Assembly: GCA_045600125.1 (NCBI GenBank)
Contig: JAZRXH010000068.1
Span: forward strand, 1-8,631
Length of the DNA: 8,631 nt
Direction of reading: 5' to 3'
Source: SIG622 sp045600125
GTDB lineage: Bacteria; Bacillota; Clostridia; Oscillospirales; CAG-382
Below are positions 6,061-8,631 of this stretch, one piece after another. The position numbers and the translations under genes were made by a program. The notes under the pieces were generated by a model. The model did no database searches. It saw nothing but the letters and a program-made list of their open reading frames with translations, and was not told the origin of the DNA. The first letter of the stretch is position 1. The number at the start of each line of letters is the position of its first letter.

Positions 6061-6121
6061 CGTTAGTACCTCCCGGATAAGTATTGTTAGTTTACCCGAA
6101 AAGCCGAAATTCATTGTCTGC

Positions 6122-6143
6122 CTCGTCTGAAAAATCAGACGAG
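6122..6143. repeat. Perfect 9-bp inverted repeat upstream of the recombinase
   Basis: CTCGTCTGA (6122-6130), AAAA loop, TCAGACGAG (6135-6143). It lies 61 to 83 bp upstream of the recombinase start, inside the 5' leader predicted from the 6180-6208 promoter. No U-run follows in either direction (GTGAAT on the plus strand, GCAGAC on the minus strand). A leader hairpin or a repressor operator is therefore more likely than a terminator. Confidence 0.6.
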
Positions 6144-6179
6144 TGAATATTAACTTGGAATTATGTTCGCATTCGGTCC

Positions 6180-6208
6180 ATTCTGCGTCTGTTCGAATAA
6201 TCTTTCAA
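6180..6208 (-). promoter_or_regulatory. Candidate promoter of the recombinase gene
   Basis: On the minus strand: TTGAAA (6208-6203), 17-bp spacer, CAGAAT (6185-6180). The -35 is a good match and the -10 matches 4 of 6. It lies directly after the terminator of the sigma-factor gene and about 120 bp before the recombinase start, so an independent promoter is expected here. The match is moderate. Confidence 0.45.
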
Positions 6209-6213
6209 ATGAG

Positions 6214-6255
6214 TAAAAAATAAGAGCGGCTTATTGAAAAGTCGCTCTGTTTTTA
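6214..6255 (-). terminator. Intrinsic terminator of the DUF6076-sigma operon
   Basis: On the minus strand, stem AGAGCG (6248-6243) and CGCTCT (6228-6223), with an inner CTT/AAG extension, followed by TATTTTTTAC (U-run at 6220-6214). It begins about 28 nt after the sigma-factor stop. On the plus strand the stem is followed by GTTTTTATG, so weak termination in that direction is also possible. Confidence 0.75.
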
Positions 6256-6275
6256 TGCCTATAATTGAACAATGG

Positions 6276-7130
6276 TTAATATAAACGTTTTTTCGCCTCC
6301 CGGATAACCCTCACCGCCCACTTCCAGACGGGGATATCGCTGTTCAGCACTTTTTCTTTCAGCCTGTCAAATGCCTTGTCCTTTGCCTTCTCCACGCCGT
6401 CGACGGTAAGCATCTCGTGCAGGGCAATCTCGTCAAGGGACAGCGGCTCCATTCCGAATACTCCGAAAGTGTGCCCGAGCAGATACCGGTCCTTTTTTGA
6501 GAGCGAATCGAATTCTTCTTTCAGGATGGAAAGAAAGATTCTGTTCAGTGCTTGCTTGTCCACGGGAACCGAATCGTCGGCGTTTATGATCTCAAACGGA
6601 TCGGTGTAGGTTTCATCTTCGTCATCCGGGAATTTCAGATCGTAAACGGAAGAAAAATGTGTGTTGTAGTTCAGATGCTGTCTTACGGCGTATTCGGAGA
6701 TGCCGAGCCGTGCGGCGATTTCGGGAACGTCCGTATTCTCTGCATTATACAGCCTCTGCGCTTCCCGGATCTTTCGCATATCGCTCCCGGAAGCGGAAAG
6801 AGTCCCGAGGTTCGATTCGAGATAGCGGTACATATCCCCTTTCAGAAAAGGATAGATATAGGTCGTAAAGGCGGCTTTCGTTTCGTCGTAGTCCTTTTCT
6901 CTCACTTTCCGGAACAGCGTCATCGCACCTTCCTGCGCAAGGTCGGAAAGGATCTCCTCCGCGTAAGAGGTCAGCCCTCCGTTTTCATATCTGCCGTAGG
7001 TCAGGCAGCCGAAGGAGTACGCCGCATCAAAAGCGATCTTTTTGATCAGACCGACGTTATTCCGGTAAAGCTCGTCCAGCGCGGATTCGTCTCCGGCGGT
7101 ATAGCGTCTCATCAGTTCTTCGTTCGTCAC
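6276..7130 (-). CDS. Sigma-70 family RNA polymerase sigma factor (284 aa)
   Basis: Directs RNA polymerase to specific promoters. Region 2 is about 60-107: DLAQEGAMTLFRKVREKDYD, then an FTTYIYPFLKGDMYRYLESN stretch matching the DLxQEGxxGLxxAxxxFDxxxxxxFxTYAxxxI core. A region 3-like helix-turn-helix is about 118-160 (VPEIAARLGISEYAVRQHL). A divergent region 4-like segment is about 205-262 (LSKKDRYLLG ... LSLDEIALHEMLTVDGVEKAKDKAFDRLKEKV), with an insert compared with housekeeping factors. The start is GTG at 7130, with AAAGGAGG 8 nt upstream. It follows the DUF6076-type gene by 20 nt, probably in one operon, and has a terminator just downstream. In Clostridia, this kind of factor beside DUF6076 and RepA-like genes is typical of mobile elements (family knowledge). 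Its target promoters are unknown, and there is no direct evidence that it acts on the phase switch. Confidence 0.85.
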   Translation of the reverse strand: MTNEELMRRYTAGDESALDELYRNNVGLIKKIAFDAAYSFGCLTYGRYENGGLTSYAEEILSDLAQEGAMTLFRKVREKDYDETKAAFTTYIYPFLKGDMYRYLESNLGTLSASGSDMRKIREAQRLYNAENTDVPEIAARLGISEYAVRQHLNYNTHFSSVYDLKFPDDEDETYTDPFEIINADDSVPVDKQALNRIFLSILKEEFDSLSKKDRYLLGHTFGVFGMEPLSLDEIALHEMLTVDGVEKAKDKAFDRLKEKVLNSDIPVWKWAVRVIREAKKRLY

Positions 7131-7150
7131 GGCGTATTCCTCCTTTCACG

Positions 7151-8230
7151 TTACTGAATATCTTTTTCCTTTTTCGGTCTCCCTCGGGGGGCCGTTTTTC
7201 TTTTTACGCCGCAGGAGGCGTAAAGTTTTGCCGAGGTAAGTTCTTCTTCAAGCCATGAGAGAGAGTCCTGCCGCTCTCTCGTCGCCTCGTAGAACCGTTC
7301 CACCGCCGCGTCGTAAAGCCGTCCCTTTTCTTCTGCGGTAATGATCCCGCGGGACCGATCCTTGTCGATCCGGAGATAGCAGCGTCTCAACGCCTGTGCG
7401 TGGGGATTGTCTGAGCTCATTTCCTTGATGCCGAGCTTGTGGTAACCCATCTGTAAGCAGGTCACGTCCGGTCTGTCAGGCGCGGGACGGTCGCAGTATT
7501 TCGTATGGTATGCCTTTTTCAGATGGAAATACCGTTTGCAGTATTCGCACCGGCGGATGATGTATCCTTTTTTCAACATTCGGTAAAAATCCATCTTCAG
7601 AAGCGTCTGTAGGTTCTCCGCTTCGTAGATCTCATAGATCGCGTATCTCCCCGAATCGTCCTCCGCGGCACCCGGACGGAAGCTGACGGTAACGGTATCG
7701 GAGGTCGTATACCATCCCGTACCGGATACCGGATTCGCTATGAGTTTTTCCCGCCTCAGGTTCAGAATGAAATCCGCAAATGCGGCGGCGAAGTTTTCGG
7801 GATCGAGCTTTTTCAGATCGCTCAGATAACCGTCTATAAAGCTCCGTACCGTCGTATTGAAAGAAGATATATCCGAAAGGACGGATGAATATTTCCGGAG
7901 AAAACGGATCAGAAGCGTCCGGTACTGTATATCCGTTTTTGCCTCTGCGGGGACGGTCGGAAATTCGTCAAGCAATTTCAGAATACGGATATTTCCCATT
8001 TCATCGGAAAGAGCGCCGTAGAGAGAAATCACTTTATTCCAAAGCTCCTCCGTCTTATTTTTTTCGTATTCGTCAAGACAGGCGTCGGCTTCGTCGCACA
8101 TCGCCCTCAGCTTCTTATACTGCTCCGGGGTAATATTCAGTATTTCGGTACTGAACATTCCGAGAGAAAACAGATACCCTTTGAACGTCAGATCGCCGTC
8201 GCCTATTTCGTATCTCAGTTTTTCAAACAT
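7151..8230 (-). CDS. DUF6076-type zinc-binding protein with C-terminal AT-hook (359 aa)
   Basis: Uncharacterised, probably cytoplasmic and DNA- or RNA-binding. The N-terminal ~220 residues are mostly helical and charged. A probable treble-clef zinc site lies at 228-258: C228 and C231 in RRCEYCKRYF, C246 in KYCDRP, and C258 in VTCLQMG. I recognise this pattern as DUF6076. A coiled, charged region follows (about 290-340). The end carries PRGRPKK at about 348-354, a canonical AT-hook core that binds the minor groove of AT-rich DNA. The ATG at 8230 is chosen because AAAAGGTG (8237-8244) lies 6 nt upstream; an in-frame TTG at 8260 would add 10 residues. It is the first gene of an operon with the sigma factor, and its promoter is at 8290-8318. 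It may be a regulator of the element; no function is proven. Confidence 0.75.
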   Translation of the reverse strand: MFEKLRYEIGDGDLTFKGYLFSLGMFSTEILNITPEQYKKLRAMCDEADACLDEYEKNKTEELWNKVISLYGALSDEMGNIRILKLLDEFPTVPAEAKTDIQYRTLLIRFLRKYSSVLSDISSFNTTVRSFIDGYLSDLKKLDPENFAAAFADFILNLRREKLIANPVSGTGWYTTSDTVTVSFRPGAAEDDSGRYAIYEIYEAENLQTLLKMDFYRMLKKGYIIRRCEYCKRYFHLKKAYHTKYCDRPAPDRPDVTCLQMGYHKLGIKEMSSDNPHAQALRRCYLRIDKDRSRGIITAEEKGRLYDAAVERFYEATRERQDSLSWLEEELTSAKLYASCGVKRKTAPRGRPKKEKDIQ

Positions 8231-8289
8231 AAAAAACACCTTTTCGTTATTTGTCAGCAATAGAAATAATATTGTATGGGACTATTATT

Positions 8290-8318
8290 ATTCTACCACA
8301 TTTTCTTCCACAATACAA
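8290..8318 (-). promoter_or_regulatory. Sigma-A promoter of the DUF6076-sigma operon
   Basis: On the minus strand: TTGTAT (8318-8313), 17-bp spacer, TAGAAT (8295-8290). Transcription would start near 8283, about 53 nt before the ATG at 8230. The fit in spacing and hexamers is good. Confidence 0.7.
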
Positions 8319-8323
8319 GCAGA

Positions 8324-8341
8324 AGGAACAGAAATGTTCCT
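8324..8341. repeat. Operator-like inverted repeat between divergent genes
   Basis: AGGAACA (8324-8330), GAAA, TGTTCCT (8335-8341) is a perfect 7-bp inverted repeat. It lies just upstream of the -35 of the minus-strand promoter and 27 bp before the RepA-like gene, so a bound protein could affect both. It has an 18-bp symmetric layout typical of a dimeric repressor site. It could also form a short hairpin in plus-strand RNA. Confidence 0.55.
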
Positions 8342-8367
8342 CATTTTTATTATGGGGGTGTTTTCAT

Positions 8368-8631
8368 ATGAATGAAAACAAGCTTGCCGTCATAGACGGC
8401 GAAACACTCATGGATATGCGGCTCCCGAAAGCAAAGTTCTGTGTGAGTACTTTGCTTCCGCAGGGGCTGTGTATCCTCGGCGGTGCTTCTAAGATCGGAA
8501 AGTCCTGGCTCGTGCTTGATCTGTGTCTGCGGGTAGCCAAAGGTGAACCGGTCTGGAATCTGCCGACCGAAAAAGGAACGGCGCTGTATCTCTGTCTCGA
8601 AGATACTCTGCGCCGTGTGCAGGAACGTCTC
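8368..8631 (+). CDS. RepA/AAA_25-type ATPase, N-terminal part (cut by window end)
   Basis: The 88 residues seen match the N-terminus of RecA-fold, RepA-like hexameric helicase/ATPases found on plasmids and integrative elements. A Walker A motif is at 39-46 (GASKIGKS, in LCILGGASKIGKSW). A Walker B-like strand with acidic residues is at 72-79 (ALYLCLED), followed by the TLRRVQERL helix usual in this family. The start is ATG at 8368, with GGGGGTG (8354-8360) 7 nt upstream. It is transcribed divergently from the DUF6076-sigma operon across a 137-bp gap holding the inverted repeat at 8324-8341. No convincing plus-strand promoter was found there. Its presence argues for a plasmid-like or integrative element. 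The C-terminal part is outside the window. Confidence 0.85.
   Translation, partial: MNENKLAVIDGETLMDMRLPKAKFCVSTLLPQGLCILGGASKIGKSWLVLDLCLRVAKGEPVWNLPTEKGTALYLCLEDTLRRVQERL

Noticed and set aside
8324..8341. LexA/SOS box
   Set aside because: The GAAC and GTTC half-sites are separated by 6 bases rather than the 4 of the Firmicutes LexA site.

Overview
The window looks like accessory DNA from a gut-type Clostridia bacterium (Oscillospiraceae/Ruminococcaceae-like). This is inferred from the near-consensus AGGAGG ribosome sites, the Clostridia-style signal peptides ending in AFA, the pilin-isopeptide and GLUG/DUF6273-type surface domains, and a sigma factor / DUF6076 / RepA-like ATPase cluster typical of mobile elements in that group. 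No rRNA, tRNA, CRISPR array or insertion sequence was seen.

Layout. From 4661 down to 39, on the minus strand, lies a three-gene surface operon: a 570-aa cell-surface protein, an 882-aa paralogue carrying an extra cysteine-rich GLUG solenoid, and a 77-aa small soluble protein. The gaps are 21 nt between the first two genes and 6 nt before the last. From 4662 to 5214 lies a 553-bp regulatory region. From 6060 to 5215, minus strand, lies a 281-aa tyrosine recombinase with all expected catalytic residues. From 8230 to 6276, minus strand, lies a two-gene operon: a DUF6076-type zinc-binding protein with an AT-hook tail, then a sigma-70 family factor. From 8368, plus strand, a RepA/AAA_25-type ATPase starts divergently and runs off the window.

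The main discovery is in the regulatory region. Two inverted 28-bp sites (4905-4932 and 5159-5186), each built as 11-bp arm, 6-bp spacer, 11-bp arm, share a perfect 15-bp inverted repeat and bound a segment of about 248 bp. Inside it are a bidirectional intrinsic terminator (4988-5037) and a strong extended -10 promoter (TTGATT, 17 bp, TGC-TACAAT, 5096-5124). A tyrosine recombinase gene sits 28 bp beyond the right site. This is the architecture of a DNA-inversion phase switch. As sequenced, the promoter points away from the surface operon, so the operon should be OFF, and it points into the 3' end of the recombinase gene, where it would make antisense RNA. Inversion would place the promoter about 300 nt upstream of the first surface gene (ON). 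The terminator stays on the recombinase side of the promoter in both states and would block read-through from the recombinase gene.

Working model (inference): the recombinase flips the promoter so that cells vary between producing and not producing two large wall or membrane surface proteins and their small companion. The leader holds a possible 24-codon ORF and a structured element. The flanking sigma factor, DUF6076 and RepA-like genes suggest that the system is carried on, or lies next to, an integrative or plasmid-like element.
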